Assembly (NCBI GenBank): GCA_047495785.1
Contig: JBLDXI010000002.1
Location: forward strand, 248,001 to 312,000
From: Lepidodermella squamata
Taxonomy: Eukaryota; Gastrotricha
DNA length: 64,000 nucleotides
Direction of reading: 5' to 3'
Part shown: piece by piece, positions 31,992 to 41,772 of the stretch
Layout: every line of letters begins with the position of its first letter
Numbering within the stretch: the first letter of the stretch is position 1
Program-made: the position numbers and the translations under genes
Notes under the pieces: generated by a model
Told to the model about the DNA's origin: nothing
What the model saw: the letters and a program-made list of their open reading frames with translations, nothing else
Databases searched by the model: none

Positions 31992-32133
31992 AGAGAGCGA
32001 AGTACCGCTAGGGATGGTAGGGATCATTCCTACCAGTTTGATCGGCCCGCAAGGTGAACTCAGCCAATGGCCAAAGAGGGGCCCTTACGTCGATTTTCCT
32101 TATCCTAACCAATTCGGCTGCCCTACTTCTCTG
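31992..32133 (-). mobile_element. MITE family A, copy 3, with 9-bp target duplication
   Basis: A 142-bp element in the opposite orientation to the copies at 2395 and 18744. It runs from AGAGAGCGAAGTACCGC to CCCTACTTCTCTG and is flanked by exact GATTCAACC at 31983-31991 and 32134-32142. The 9-bp duplication gives the best-defined ends for this family. Confidence 0.78.
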
Positions 32134-32142
32134 GATTCAACC

Positions 32143-32856
32143 ATTGCGCCAACAGACCAATTCAGCCCTTTTTACCAACTTACCAACAATCGAATTCATA
32201 GACAATGATGTACCACTCCTAACTACAGGGCGTTCAAGAAATTATATCTAACCTTATTATAGAACGAACTTTAAACAGGCTGACGCGATACAAACTTTCA
32301 AATTTCAGAAGAAAATGGATGGCGTGTAACTAGTTCAAAACACTTCTTTCTTCAATACTTTCGCGCCAATGTTCATTTATTTTTAGGGGTAAAGTGAAGA
32401 GTGAAGTAATGCGAGCACGAAAAAAAGGAAGAATTCGGGGATTTTCTGAAATTTGCGTAGGCTCACGTCGTAGGCTCACGGCACGTTCAGCCAGAATCCA
32501 TTCGAGCAAATCGAGATCCAGTCCATCATAGCCTAGTTTACGACCAGCACCAGGAAGACGAGCGTGCTGCGAGCAAAATCAGCGAAAGACAAGGCGAGTA
32601 GTTCGACATGCTGCCATAGCTAAAATGGTTTGCCGATCGACATTAAACTGCGAGCAGCAGCAGAGACGCTGATATCTTTGGCGAATTCGACAGCTTTGAG
32701 CTTGAATATGCTGGCAAGCAGCATCGGCTTCAACACTTTCCACGGAAGGTGAAATGACAAAATGTAAGATAAAAACGATAAAAACGAGAATTGTTTTCGT
32801 TGTGTTGTTGTCGGAGATTGGTGAGTAGTGATTGGTGATTGGTGAGCAGGTGAAAA
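32143..32856. other. Intergenic
   Basis: AT-rich, with small direct repeats such as GTAGGCTCACG (32457 and 32469). A minus-strand open frame over 32620-32943 overlaps the SINE-like repeat and is probably not a gene. Confidence 0.4.
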
Positions 32857-32906
32857 TTTTCCATCCCTGGCAGCTCGGGGATTCAAGATCGCACCCTGTT
32901 GGTGAG
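32857..32906 (-). repeat. SINE-like repeat, copy 2
   Basis: Shares TTTCCATCCCTGGCAGCTC and the GAT-CAAGATCG-ACCC core with 10199-10250. On the minus strand it has a tRNA B-box-like stretch. Confidence 0.4.
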
Positions 32907-33669
32907 AAATAGTTTCACTGTGGGTCCTATACCAGCCAATCATCTTTCCCAGTTATGCATCGATTATTAGAATATTTTCAAGCACTGTCGAGCAAAACAT
33001 ACGCCATTCAGGTTTGCGGCAAATTTTTCATCTGTGCTTTGGGCATGACCGAGAAGTTCATTCGCTGTGCCCTGCGAAAATTCCAACCATCTGTGTTATC
33101 AATAATCACAGATATGCAACGTCGCCATTCTCCTGGCAACAAGATCTCTGATGCGCAGTGTCAGCATGCTTCATCTTCCATTGCATCTCTTCCTCCTACA
33201 TATTCGGTCCTATTCCTGGTAAACTTACTTACCTAATTTAATTTTTGTCAGATCATTGTTTTTCTTAGCTTTCCTGCTTCTAAATTTCTGCGTTGCTGTC
33301 GTTGAAGGAGAAAATGTTTTAACATCCGTGCGTCGATGGCCGAATATCAGCTATGCCTCTCAAATGTTCTTGGGCATTTAGTTTTGACGCTTTTTAAGCG
33401 TTATTCGAGCAATTTCGCTTTAAATATATGTGAAAATATCGTCAGTCGCTTCGCTCGTGAAGGATCTATGAGCGAATTAGCCTCGCCTAGCAAGAAAATG
33501 CATGAAAGTCACGATTTTGCCACGGTATAGAACAGCTAATTATGCATGTTTTCAGAGCAAAGAAAATTAGGCAGAATCTGCTCACTGCATCGCCAGTCAA
33601 AGACTCTACTTACAGCGTTGCTCGTGTTTACATTTGAAAACATTGTTTTCTCAATATAAGTATAGTACG
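32907..33669. other. Intergenic before GPCR copy 3
   Basis: No recognisable gene. The short open frames at 32955 and 33336 have no domain. Confidence 0.4.
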
Positions 33670-35976
33670 ATGATGTATGTCCCACTCATACTGATAATCA
33701 CCGCGTTTATGCCAATCGCATCCAAGAAGTATAATTTGACAATCATGCAGACCTTTCCTATAACTGGTGTTGCACCAAATTTTGGCAGAACTTGCAGCCT
33801 TATTTCAAATTTAATTGCCGTGATGTTCAACAACCGATCTGATCTTCTACCCGACTACAACATCGATTTCCAGTTCGAAGACGAGTCAGTCGGGCTTTAC
33901 AATCCGTTGAGAATCGCTAGCTATGCTCGAGCCATAGAAGAGAGCAACGATACGTACTTTTCCCCACTGATTTTAGGTGGAGGATTATCCAGTGGAGTCA
34001 TGAGAGGAGCCCCTTTACTCAAACCTTTGAATTTGGTTCAAATCTGCTTGGGCTGCTCGGCTGCAATTCTGGCTGATCACCAGCGCTATCCAAATTTGTG
34101 GTTGATGATGGCCGGTGGAGACGTCCTCGCTATGTCAATGGTAAGGTTTATTGGACAAGTCGGAAAATGGAACAGAATAGGAATTCTAACCTCTCCAGTT
34201 AACGTGTATGACTACACAACCGCATTATGGGTTCAAAAGATAGCGATCGAGAGTGGCATTGCAGTTCCCGTTTTTGACGTTCGGTTGGAAATTGAGGATG
34301 ACTCGATGACACCATTAATCGAAAGCGACATTAGGATCATTGTACTCATGACCAGCGTTTCGACAACTGTGACTCAATACCATTGCGCCGCGTACAGAAA
34401 AGGCCTAACTGGGGCCAAATATGTCTTTTTGAGCGATGGATATGGCTACGTCACGTCGAATCCTGATTTTAAAATTGGCTGTGACCGAGATGCGATAGCA
34501 ATTCAACAGAGGCAAACTATTTGGTTCCAGTCAAGCACCGTAAATCTGGACCCCATCACTAGATCAGAGATGGGATTTAATTCTATTGAGTTTGATGTGA
34601 TGCTTAATAGTGCATTGCTGGCTAGAGGCTGGGCACCGACTCCGGACTATGGCAACAGAAGGCTTTGTCACGATTTAACGCTTAAAGGCCTGCGAACACT
34701 AGATGAAGCGGAGAAAGAATTGAAATCTCGAGGGCTGTCACTTCGAGACTATAAAACGTACCCGGGGCTGATTGCTGAAGTAGTGAACAGAACCTTAGGG
34801 ACCATCACAGTTAATGGTCTTCGAATTGGGGCGATGAAGTACAGTCCACGTGGCCAAGTTGACGATGACTTAATTGTTGCGTCAAATTTTCAAGGGAACG
34901 CCATGAAAGGATACTTTGTACAGCATCGGCGACAGAATGCTTCTGCATTCGAATACGACTCTTTTTTTCATAAAGAAATCGAGCCTTTCTCCTGGCCGAA
35001 CTGGTTAGGAAAGGTCCCCAAAGACACAACAGCTATTAATGTTGCCATTGAGAGTGTCTCCTTGCCTTTCTTGATAGTGGTATCCTCTATCGCAGCTGTT
35101 TTGACCTTGAATGATTTTCTGATCCTGGCGCTTGTGATCTACCAGTCAAAAACGGGAGGAATGCAATTTTGGAAATGCTTGCCTGTTTCCCAAGCCACCG
35201 GATTGCTAGCTTGTATTATTCTGAATCTAGCTAGCATTTTCTACGTACTGCCAGTACAGCAGAGACTATCTTTAACTGGACAGTGTCTAGTGGTAATCGG
35301 TGTTACAATTCTTAATGGAATTCTAGCCTTCAGATGCTTCAGTCCAATGAGAGCGGCATTTATTCTTCCACGGCTTACTCAGCGTTCGAGTCTGGCTAAA
35401 CGAAATGAGAGCACTATTAAGTTAAACATACACACAGCGAAAATCCTAGACCGCAAGGCTTCAATAGGGGCATCACTGATGTCTTTGTTGAATATCGCAA
35501 TTATGGCTTGTGGAATTGCCGTAAATCCAGTTATCTGCTCCATTCAGAGTTTGAGCTATGCTGATAATTATGATCCAATAAGTGACACGCTAACAATCAA
35601 CTTAGCAGAGATTTGCGCCTCAAAAAACGAAGTTGCATGGATGGTAATCATAATCGCAATCAATCTTCTATATCTCGGCGCTGGCTGTTTGTCTCTCTGT
35701 CAATTCAAGAAGCGAAAGATTGCTTTCGTGGGCGGAGAACTAATTACAGGTTTTCCTATGCAAGTGATCAATTCAATTGGTGTGATAATTGCGAGCTCCC
35801 TTATCGTGCTGACTCTAAATAGCGTCAGCGCTCGGAGAATCACCATTGCTGTCGCTTGCCTAGCTTTATCAGGGGTGACGTCACTAATATGGAGCTGGCG
35901 GAGCTGGAAAATGGAGAAACCCCGAATATCGGTGACGAGTAGTCGAGAATCGAGAGGGAGATCGTCTGCAACTTGA
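33670..35976 (+). CDS. Class C (GABA-B-like) GPCR, copy 3
   Basis: A 768-residue intronless receptor from the first true ATG (MMYVPLILIITAFMPIAS, signal peptide). The domain plan is the same as copy 1: a Venus-flytrap domain with FPITGVAPNFGRTC, CLGCSAAILADHQRYPNLW and CAAYRKGLTGAKYVFLSDGYGY, then seven helices from ~472 (LPFLIVVSSIAAVLTLNDF) to SGVTSLIWSWRSW. Its signal-peptide region (ITAFMPIASKKYNLTIMQTF) is identical to copy 2, and its helices are closer to copy 2 than to copy 1. It is probably a functional tandem receptor; ligand unknown. Confidence 0.83.
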   Translation: MMYVPLILIITAFMPIASKKYNLTIMQTFPITGVAPNFGRTCSLISNLIAVMFNNRSDLLPDYNIDFQFEDESVGLYNPLRIASYARAIEESNDTYFSPLILGGGLSSGVMRGAPLLKPLNLVQICLGCSAAILADHQRYPNLWLMMAGGDVLAMSMVRFIGQVGKWNRIGILTSPVNVYDYTTALWVQKIAIESGIAVPVFDVRLEIEDDSMTPLIESDIRIIVLMTSVSTTVTQYHCAAYRKGLTGAKYVFLSDGYGYVTSNPDFKIGCDRDAIAIQQRQTIWFQSSTVNLDPITRSEMGFNSIEFDVMLNSALLARGWAPTPDYGNRRLCHDLTLKGLRTLDEAEKELKSRGLSLRDYKTYPGLIAEVVNRTLGTITVNGLRIGAMKYSPRGQVDDDLIVASNFQGNAMKGYFVQHRRQNASAFEYDSFFHKEIEPFSWPNWLGKVPKDTTAINVAIESVSLPFLIVVSSIAAVLTLNDFLILALVIYQSKTGGMQFWKCLPVSQATGLLACIILNLASIFYVLPVQQRLSLTGQCLVVIGVTILNGILAFRCFSPMRAAFILPRLTQRSSLAKRNESTIKLNIHTAKILDRKASIGASLMSLLNIAIMACGIAVNPVICSIQSLSYADNYDPISDTLTINLAEICASKNEVAWMVIIIAINLLYLGAGCLSLCQFKKRKIAFVGGELITGFPMQVINSIGVIIASSLIVLTLNSVSARRITIAVACLALSGVTSLIWSWRSWKMEKPRISVTSSRESRGRSSAT

Positions 35977-36114
35977 GAACATTATTCCAATGATGAGCGA
36001 TGTGTTTTTATGATTAAAAGCTAAATCGTTGAATGCTAGTACTGTTTCTGACTTGTAATTTCATGGTGTTAGAAATTGTGTAAGAACATAATGTGAAAAT
36101 TCCTATTGATTTCG

Positions 36115-36129
36115 AAAAATCTTCCTGAA
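36115..36129 (+). promoter_or_regulatory. Family 15-bp upstream element (gene 36177)
   Basis: AAAAATCTTCCTGAA ends 47 nt before the ATG at 36177. The usual 45-70 nt spacing favours that ATG over the one at 36153. Confidence 0.55.
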
Positions 36130-36176
36130 AGAATTGCCAATAGTTTCTTACCATGCCATCCTCAAAGCAACTTGAA

Positions 36177-37079
36177 ATGTCTGGTAATTGTTTCCCATTG
36201 GTTTTATCCTTAGCCCTGCTCAGTGATCAAATTATTGCGAGATTGAGTTCCACGTCTCCAACTGAGATCCGCAGACTGCACCGACGACAGTTGAAGACTC
36301 AAGGCGCCACCTCGAATAACTACCGCGCCACTTTGGAAGAATATAATCTTGCAAATTTAGAGAAACAACTTCTAGGTTACAACACATGGAATCCTCCGAC
36401 TGGGGACACGCTACCGGGCTCACCTAGCGCCAGCCATCCAATTCCTATTCTGAAACCTGGTAGAAGATTTAAAATTCCGTGTCTTGACTTGCCACCGAGT
36501 GAACTCTTAGATTCAGCTATTGGACAAAAGGACCAATTCAGTCCTGTAATACCCTCGATCAGCCACAAGAAACATGTTCGATCAGCTTATGACCTCCCTC
36601 TAGGTTCGTCTGGACTTACCAACAATCCAATTAAAGGTCCCCCTCCTGGCCCTCATCAATCACAAAGGTTTAATCTCAAGAACGGCCTCATAACGATTGG
36701 AACAATTCTAGTAGCAACGTTATTGGTTGGATTAGTTGCAAGCTTGAAAGTTTTCCTTGCGGAGAAAATCATGGAAAATCGTGCGAAAAATGACCACCCC
36801 TTGCAAAAGGATCGCGACACCCGAATGCAAATGCTATCTGGTGTGAAGGATGTAATAGGACGAACAGCTTTGGATGAAGAATCGCTCTACGGAAGAGTTA
36901 CCATGATTATTCAGGAAAGTCCGCAAATTCGTGGGTTGGTGGAACAGAACGTTGACATGATTCGAATGTTGAATCTGTGGCCATCTCCGACGCAATCCAG
37001 CGTTCGAGGAGATTCGTATCACCGTGTGGCTCAGGGACTTCAAAGGGTCGACTACAGCGCTGGGGAAACCGACATATAG
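36177..37079 (+). CDS. RRQ/WPxPT family membrane protein 5
   Basis: A 300-residue single-exon protein from ATG 36177, or 308 from 36153. I prefer 36177 because the signal-peptide-like segment then starts as MSGNCFPLVLSLALLSDQII and spacing to the upstream element fits. It has a basic site RLHRRQLK, a Pro-rich region, and a helix at ~171-196 (LITIGTILVATLLVGLVAS). The C-terminal module has DRDTRMQMLSGVKDVIGR, LYGRVTMIIQESPQIRGLV, LWPSPTQSSVRGDSYH and VDYSAGE. Function unknown. It opens the second, denser part of the cluster. Confidence 0.78.
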   Translation: MSGNCFPLVLSLALLSDQIIARLSSTSPTEIRRLHRRQLKTQGATSNNYRATLEEYNLANLEKQLLGYNTWNPPTGDTLPGSPSASHPIPILKPGRRFKIPCLDLPPSELLDSAIGQKDQFSPVIPSISHKKHVRSAYDLPLGSSGLTNNPIKGPPPGPHQSQRFNLKNGLITIGTILVATLLVGLVASLKVFLAEKIMENRAKNDHPLQKDRDTRMQMLSGVKDVIGRTALDEESLYGRVTMIIQESPQIRGLVEQNVDMIRMLNLWPSPTQSSVRGDSYHRVAQGLQRVDYSAGETDI

Positions 37080-37420
37080 ACAACGATGACTCGCTAGGGG
37101 AATGCAATCAATTGATAAGTAAGGGCTAGCTCTTGTGATTAGACAAGGTGCCCAGTAAATTAAACAAATATTCTTCCTGAAATTATTTTACACTTGATTT
37201 CGCATACTTATTCGCCTCGTTTTTTGCTAACTCATGGCGAACAGTACGAAATCAGAGTAACTTTGACCCTTGATCGTTATTTTCATTCAAATCGTGATAT
37301 TTGAGATTGGATGAAAGCTGATTGTATCAAAGAGCAAGTGCATAATGAAAGAAGTGGCTGAATGATGAGCGCTGACTAGTCTTCTACATCATTCCGAAGG
37401 AAACGATCAACACAGAAGTG
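37080..37420. other. Intergenic
   Basis: Spacer between two family genes. No feature recognised. Confidence 0.4.
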
Positions 37421-37435
37421 AAAAGTCCACCTTAG
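37421..37435 (+). promoter_or_regulatory. Family 15-bp upstream element (gene 37483)
   Basis: AAAAGTCCACCTTAG ends 47 nt before the ATG. Near-consensus copy. Confidence 0.75.
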
Positions 37436-37482
37436 TATTAGTTGAACATCCTAATTTCAAATTTCTATTGTTTGATGCCACG

Positions 37483-38601
37483 ATGTCTCCTACGTCTCGC
37501 CATCGAACTTTGCGGCTCTTCTCGGTCGTACTTTCAGCCGCTATTTTGAATGAACAACTATTCGTTTCTGCTACTTTAAAGCGATCGCAGAGATTACATC
37601 GCCGACAGCCTGGCTCGCCGCCATGGATGAACCCAAAGGAGATGTTGAAGGACAATCTCCGCGAGCAAGTTCGACAGCAATTAGCAGAGTCTCTTGGATT
37701 AGAGGGCGAGGCGAGTAGCTCTTCAGCAAACCTTGGATCTAGCCAACCTAAGTTAGAAAAGCCTACTTCTATATTACGCGATAAGGCAAGTAGCTCATCG
37801 GCAAATTTAGGCCCTAATCCGGCGAAAATGCCAAGAATCGAGAGTCCTAGCCCGATGGAAGTAGATTTGCCGCAAACTGAACCTCTAGCTAATCTTGTCG
37901 ATGATACCGACCCCTACGGGCCTATTGGCGTTGACGAGTATGGTCTACCAATATGGCCTGAGGGACTTGCCCGAGCCAATCCTGACCCTCCAACAGTTCT
38001 CGGGCACCCTAACAGACGAAAGATAAATGACTTGAAAATGAAAAAAACCAGCATGTCTGGCGGGTTTTCTGGCGAGTTTATGAAGGAGCCTGACAGACCT
38101 TTACAATCAGCACCTCCTCTTCCGGGCGATTTCGATTCAGCTGAGACCGCGAAGGTTCCGGACCAGCGAGTGCAGGTGAAACAAGGTTGGTCATTACGTA
38201 GAATAATGCCGATAGTTGGTATGGTATTCGGCTCGATTCTTGTTTATGGGATACTGATTGGAATGCCCATCCTACTAGTCCACCTTCTCGGTAGTTCAGG
38301 TAGCAATGAGAAAAAAGCTAAAGAAATCGATACGGAGACTAGGGCGAAACTACTGAAAGGAGGCGATGAAAGTTTGGGCCGATCTAGCGAAGATTCGTGG
38401 CATATCTACGGCCGTGTTACCGTGATTTTGCAAGCCAGTAAGCCGCTGAAACAACTGGTGATGAACAACTTCGATTCGCTCATCGTGCAGAACTACTGGC
38501 CGAGCCCGACTGAGGGGAATTCTCAAAACGACCAGTTTTTGAGTGCCGGTCTTCCAAAAAACGATTACAGCACTGGAGAACACGAGTTTCTATACCTGTG
38601 A
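37483..38601 (+). CDS. RRQ/WPxPT family membrane protein 6
   Basis: A 372-residue single-exon protein from the first true ATG (MSPTSRHRTLRLFSVVLSAA). Then ILNEQLFVSA and the basic site RLHRRQPGSPPW. The linker has two Ser-rich repeats (EASSSSANLG and KASSSSANLG) and a DPYGPIGVDEYGLPIWP stretch. The helix is at ~241-270 (IMPIVGMVFGSILVYGILIG). The C-terminal module has ETRAKLLKGGDESLGRSSED, IYGRVTVILQASKPLKQLV, YWPSPTEGNSQNDQFL and NDYSTGEHEFLYL. This is one of the best examples of the full motif set. Function unknown. Confidence 0.8.
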   Translation: MSPTSRHRTLRLFSVVLSAAILNEQLFVSATLKRSQRLHRRQPGSPPWMNPKEMLKDNLREQVRQQLAESLGLEGEASSSSANLGSSQPKLEKPTSILRDKASSSSANLGPNPAKMPRIESPSPMEVDLPQTEPLANLVDDTDPYGPIGVDEYGLPIWPEGLARANPDPPTVLGHPNRRKINDLKMKKTSMSGGFSGEFMKEPDRPLQSAPPLPGDFDSAETAKVPDQRVQVKQGWSLRRIMPIVGMVFGSILVYGILIGMPILLVHLLGSSGSNEKKAKEIDTETRAKLLKGGDESLGRSSEDSWHIYGRVTVILQASKPLKQLVMNNFDSLIVQNYWPSPTEGNSQNDQFLSAGLPKNDYSTGEHEFLYL

Positions 38602-38731
38602 AAGTCCCCGAGACTCCCTGAAGGCGAATGAATCGCGATGACTTTCCATTACACAGTTAATTTCATTTCACGATGCGTAAAATAGCTAATAAAATGTTTG
38701 TGAAAAATGTTGTGTCTTGGAAAAAAATTGC

Positions 38732-38747
38732 AAAAGTTCCCCCTTAA
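38732..38747 (+). promoter_or_regulatory. Family 15-bp upstream element (gene 38812)
   Basis: AAAAGTTCCCCCTTAA, one base longer than the consensus. It ends 64 nt before the ATG. Confidence 0.65.
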
Positions 38748-38811
38748 GAACACGTTTTCTCTCAGAAACTAGATTCAGATTATTTTAATCTTCTCAGTAA
38801 ACTCGTCTATC

Positions 38812-40056
38812 ATGGTTTCTCGCAGAAGGCAAAGCATCGCCATTTTGGTGTCGTTCCTTGTGCTCACTGATCAATTTTTCGCTTCGGCTCTTAAGGCACA
38901 GCCAGTTCCAGGCCATGAAAACTCACCCCGATTGCACCGTCGAGCTGATCCTGATCCTGATTCCAATCCGTCGCGAGTAAGATTCACCCAGCCAATCTCG
39001 GCAGAAGCTAGCGTAGAGCCGGTGAGGAGCTTTCTTGAACGCGCTGGTGTAGCGGTATCCGGGCCGGAAGCCAGCTCTTCTAGCGTTCGATTTCGCCCGC
39101 CGAATCTTCAAATCGACCCCGCAGCGAATTTAGACGACATAGTCGGGCCTACTGATGGACTTCGACCAATTGCCGACCGCACTCCAACGCCCTATCCTAG
39201 GGGAGATGAACAAGGTCGGCCGAAAAAGTGGCGCCCACCAACTCCATTCCCCGGCGAAGAAGCTGCAAAGCCGCCGAAGAAGTGGCGCCCGCCAACTCCA
39301 TTCCCCGGCGAAGAAGCTGCAAAGCCCCCGAAGAAGTGGCGCCCTCCGACACCATTCCCCGGCGAAGAAGCTGCAAAGCCCCCGAAGAAGTGGCGCCCTC
39401 CGACACCATATCCGGGGGGACCAGATGCTGGGCCTGCAGATAACGCTGGCGGTTCCAATTCTCAACAAGTGTTCTTCGGACCGGATTTCGAAATGCCCGA
39501 AGCAGGTGAGCAATCGCAACCAGAAGCTCAAAGCCCTGGGTCTCCTCAAAACTCACCTGATAGAAGCCTGGTTCCGTCAAATGCCGGCCCACTTGCAACC
39601 ACTGGATCAAGGCGTAACACGTTGCCGGCCTTTAATTATCGACCAGTTCTAGCCGGTATGGTTATTGGTGCTTTTCTCACAGTAATTGCTGCAGCCTTCG
39701 CATATTCGATCGTGAATGTAGTAAAAAGATTTGTGAATGATGAAAAGAAGGATCCCAGTGATGACATGGCTGAGAAGGATCGACTTGTCAGGGTTGATTT
39801 GCTGAAAGGCGGTGATCAAGCTCTGGGGCGCGTTTCTGCAAATACTGACGATGTTTACGGCCGAGCAACTGTCATCATGCAAGCCAGCAAGCCTATTCAA
39901 CAAGTAATTGGTGCTAATTTCGAATACCTCTCGATGCCGTATCTCTGGCCCAGGCCTACGGACTTGGAGGCGAGAAGTGATCAATTCGCTAAGATTGGAG
40001 ATGGCCTAGTGGCAAGTGACTACATCACAGAGGCATTAGAATTGCTCTACGTCTAA
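38812..40056 (+). CDS. RRQ/WPxPT family membrane protein 7 with 18-residue repeats
   Basis: A 414-residue single-exon protein, the longest member. SP-like MVSRRRQSIAILVSFLVLTD then QFFASA, and a basic site RLHRRADPDPDSNPS. Four tandem 18-residue repeats (KKWRPPTPFPGEEAAKPP) lie at residues ~139-206. The helix is at ~279-304 (VLAGMVIGAFLTVIAAAFAY). The module has DRLVRVDLLKGGDQALGRV, VYGRATVIMQASKPIQQVI, LWPRPTDLEARSDQF and SDYITEALELLYV. The repeats are encoded by an exact 54-bp period, so length polymorphism is likely. Function unknown; the Pro-rich repeats suggest an extended stalk or a docking region. Confidence 0.8.
   Translation: MVSRRRQSIAILVSFLVLTDQFFASALKAQPVPGHENSPRLHRRADPDPDSNPSRVRFTQPISAEASVEPVRSFLERAGVAVSGPEASSSSVRFRPPNLQIDPAANLDDIVGPTDGLRPIADRTPTPYPRGDEQGRPKKWRPPTPFPGEEAAKPPKKWRPPTPFPGEEAAKPPKKWRPPTPFPGEEAAKPPKKWRPPTPYPGGPDAGPADNAGGSNSQQVFFGPDFEMPEAGEQSQPEAQSPGSPQNSPDRSLVPSNAGPLATTGSRRNTLPAFNYRPVLAGMVIGAFLTVIAAAFAYSIVNVVKRFVNDEKKDPSDDMAEKDRLVRVDLLKGGDQALGRVSANTDDVYGRATVIMQASKPIQQVIGANFEYLSMPYLWPRPTDLEARSDQFAKIGDGLVASDYITEALELLYV
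39226..39417 (+). repeat. 54-bp in-frame tandem repeat, about 3.6 copies
   Basis: Units start at 39226, 39280, 39334 and 39388, each beginning AAGTGGCGCCC. They are nearly identical and encode the 18-residue Pro-rich repeat of the protein. Frames on both strands are open across it, which produces several spurious ORFs. Confidence 0.9.
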
Positions 40057-40651
40057 TGTAATTCGAGTTTGAAGCATAACTAATAAAAACGTTGGAATTG
40101 TTTTTTTCTACTTCATCCTGTCCAGTTCAAGATTACGGTCATTAGGACGATTCCGGAATTTTGTCAGTGCAGTGTTATTTCATTTTGATGAATTTCAGAT
40201 CGCGCTTTTGAGCAGTGTTACTTATCGATCCTGGCTACAAGAATTTGAAACAATCAGACCACCATCCCAGACCGTTATGGTCATTTTAAAACAGGTAAGC
40301 GAGGTCATAGACCATCAATTTCTCTACGACCAAGGTGTGTAATTTTGATTTTTTTCCAAGTTGAAATCGAGGTAACCCCGTTTACCCATCATGTTCAGCA
40401 AAACATACTATCCCGCATATTTTCGTTGACTTTTGTGTCAATTTTATCAGCTTTTGAGATTTGAGTCAGTGTCCTCGAACAGTCGCCGTATATCAGCTGG
40501 GATAGTGTGATTTCGACTATTTTCCGAACAATCTTTAGAAACAAGCAAGTTTCAAAATCGGGATCAGGAAACCCAATAGAAATGCTGTCAAATATTTTTT
40601 TCCAGATCGGCTATGAAAGGATTAAGCTTTGTTGAGAGAAAAACAATTTAA
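40057..40651. other. Intergenic
   Basis: About 600 bp with an AATAAA near 40081 for the preceding gene. Nothing else recognised. Confidence 0.4.
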
Positions 40652-40666
40652 AAAAATCCACCTTTA
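40652..40666 (+). promoter_or_regulatory. Family 15-bp upstream element (gene 40769)
   Basis: AAAAATCCACCTTTA ends 102 nt before the first ATG (40769). This is the loosest spacing in the set. Confidence 0.5.
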
Positions 40667-40768
40667 CAGATTGATTCTCAAAGGATTCATTCCCGAGAGG
40701 GACGAAAGAAGCCTCTTCGCTTCTATTGCGACCCGGGTGGAGCGTAGCAGCTTAAATAACTTTCTTCT

Positions 40769-41719
40769 ATGGAGCTTTGCATGAAGATGATTTCTCCTAG
40801 AAAGAAGACTATTGCGCTTGTTATTTCGATAGCCGTTCTCAGCGATCAAATTTTCACATCCGCCCTTCAAGCCAAGCTGCTGAATAGATCATCTCGCCTT
40901 AATCGACGCGCTGTGTACGAAAAGTTCAGCGATCTGCCGCCATGGGGCCAGCAGGACCTTCGAAATCGTAGGTTAGCCGCCATTAAGCGATACCTCGAGA
41001 ATCGGGGCGTTCCGGTTTCTGGACCTAATGCAGCATCCGCTCCCTCTACTCGAGGCCGAGGTCGGCCATTACGTGTAAACACGAATGCTAGAGTAACGAC
41101 TTTGGGTGACTTGATGGGCCCAACGGACGGGCTTCAGCCTCTGGTTGACCTGGCTTCAATGGCATCCGATGTTTCGTTGCTACCTGGGCGAGGAATAGTC
41201 GCTCTTGCTAACTTACCAGGAAGCTCAATCTCTCGCCCCAACTCTCCAGTAAGGTCCGATTTGCAAAGATCAAAAGTTGCGGCCACTTTATCATGGAATA
41301 GTGAACTAGTAGTTGCGGGTGTTGTCATCGCTGGAATCATTGCATTTACCATAGCGGCTATTGGCTATGAATGGCTGCAAGCGCATAATTCAAAAATAAA
41401 GAAGCTAGAAGATCGGGTTGCTGAGCAGGATAGGAAAAAACGACTTGACAAGCTGGGTTGGGGCGGACGTTATGACGTATATGGGCGAACTGCTTCTGCT
41501 GAAGATATCGACAGCGTTTACGGCCGTGTAACAGTTATCATGCAAGCGAGCAAGCCGATTCAGCATATGGTTGGCGAAAACTTCGATGCTCTTTCGATGC
41601 CTGTAATCTGGCCCTGTCCGACTAATCGTGAGTCAGTGAACGATCAGTTTTTGAAAATTGGCAATACCTTGAGAGATAGCGATTACGTCATCAAAGAAAT
41701 TGAATCCCTCTACATTTGA
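40769..41719 (+). CDS. RRQ/WPxPT family membrane protein 8
   Basis: A 316-residue single-exon protein. In-frame ATGs follow at 40781 and 40787. SP-like TIALVISIAVLSDQIFTSA, then a basic site RLNRRAVYEKF. The helix is at ~178-202 (LVVAGVVIAGIIAFTIAAIG). The module has DRKKRLDKLGWGGRYDVYGR, VYGRVTVIMQASKPIQHMV, IWPCPTNRESVNDQF and SDYVIKEIESLYI. It shares LGDLMGPTDGLQPL with LDDIVGPTDGLRPI of gene 38812, so the linker also has a conserved GPTDGL core. Function unknown. Confidence 0.8.
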   Translation: MELCMKMISPRKKTIALVISIAVLSDQIFTSALQAKLLNRSSRLNRRAVYEKFSDLPPWGQQDLRNRRLAAIKRYLENRGVPVSGPNAASAPSTRGRGRPLRVNTNARVTTLGDLMGPTDGLQPLVDLASMASDVSLLPGRGIVALANLPGSSISRPNSPVRSDLQRSKVAATLSWNSELVVAGVVIAGIIAFTIAAIGYEWLQAHNSKIKKLEDRVAEQDRKKRLDKLGWGGRYDVYGRTASAEDIDSVYGRVTVIMQASKPIQHMVGENFDALSMPVIWPCPTNRESVNDQFLKIGNTLRDSDYVIKEIESLYI

Positions 41720-41772
41720 CGAGTCTGATAATAAATTAATGTATTGCTTATTGAATTTGGGAGTTTATTCAC

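Noticed and set aside
32620-32943. 107-codon minus-strand open frame
   Set aside because: Partly made of the SINE-like repeat, with no family resemblance.
39130-39652. Several long open frames on both strands
   Set aside because: They arise from the 54-bp repeat, whose composition leaves several frames open. Only the frame continuous with the family signal segment, helix and module is real.
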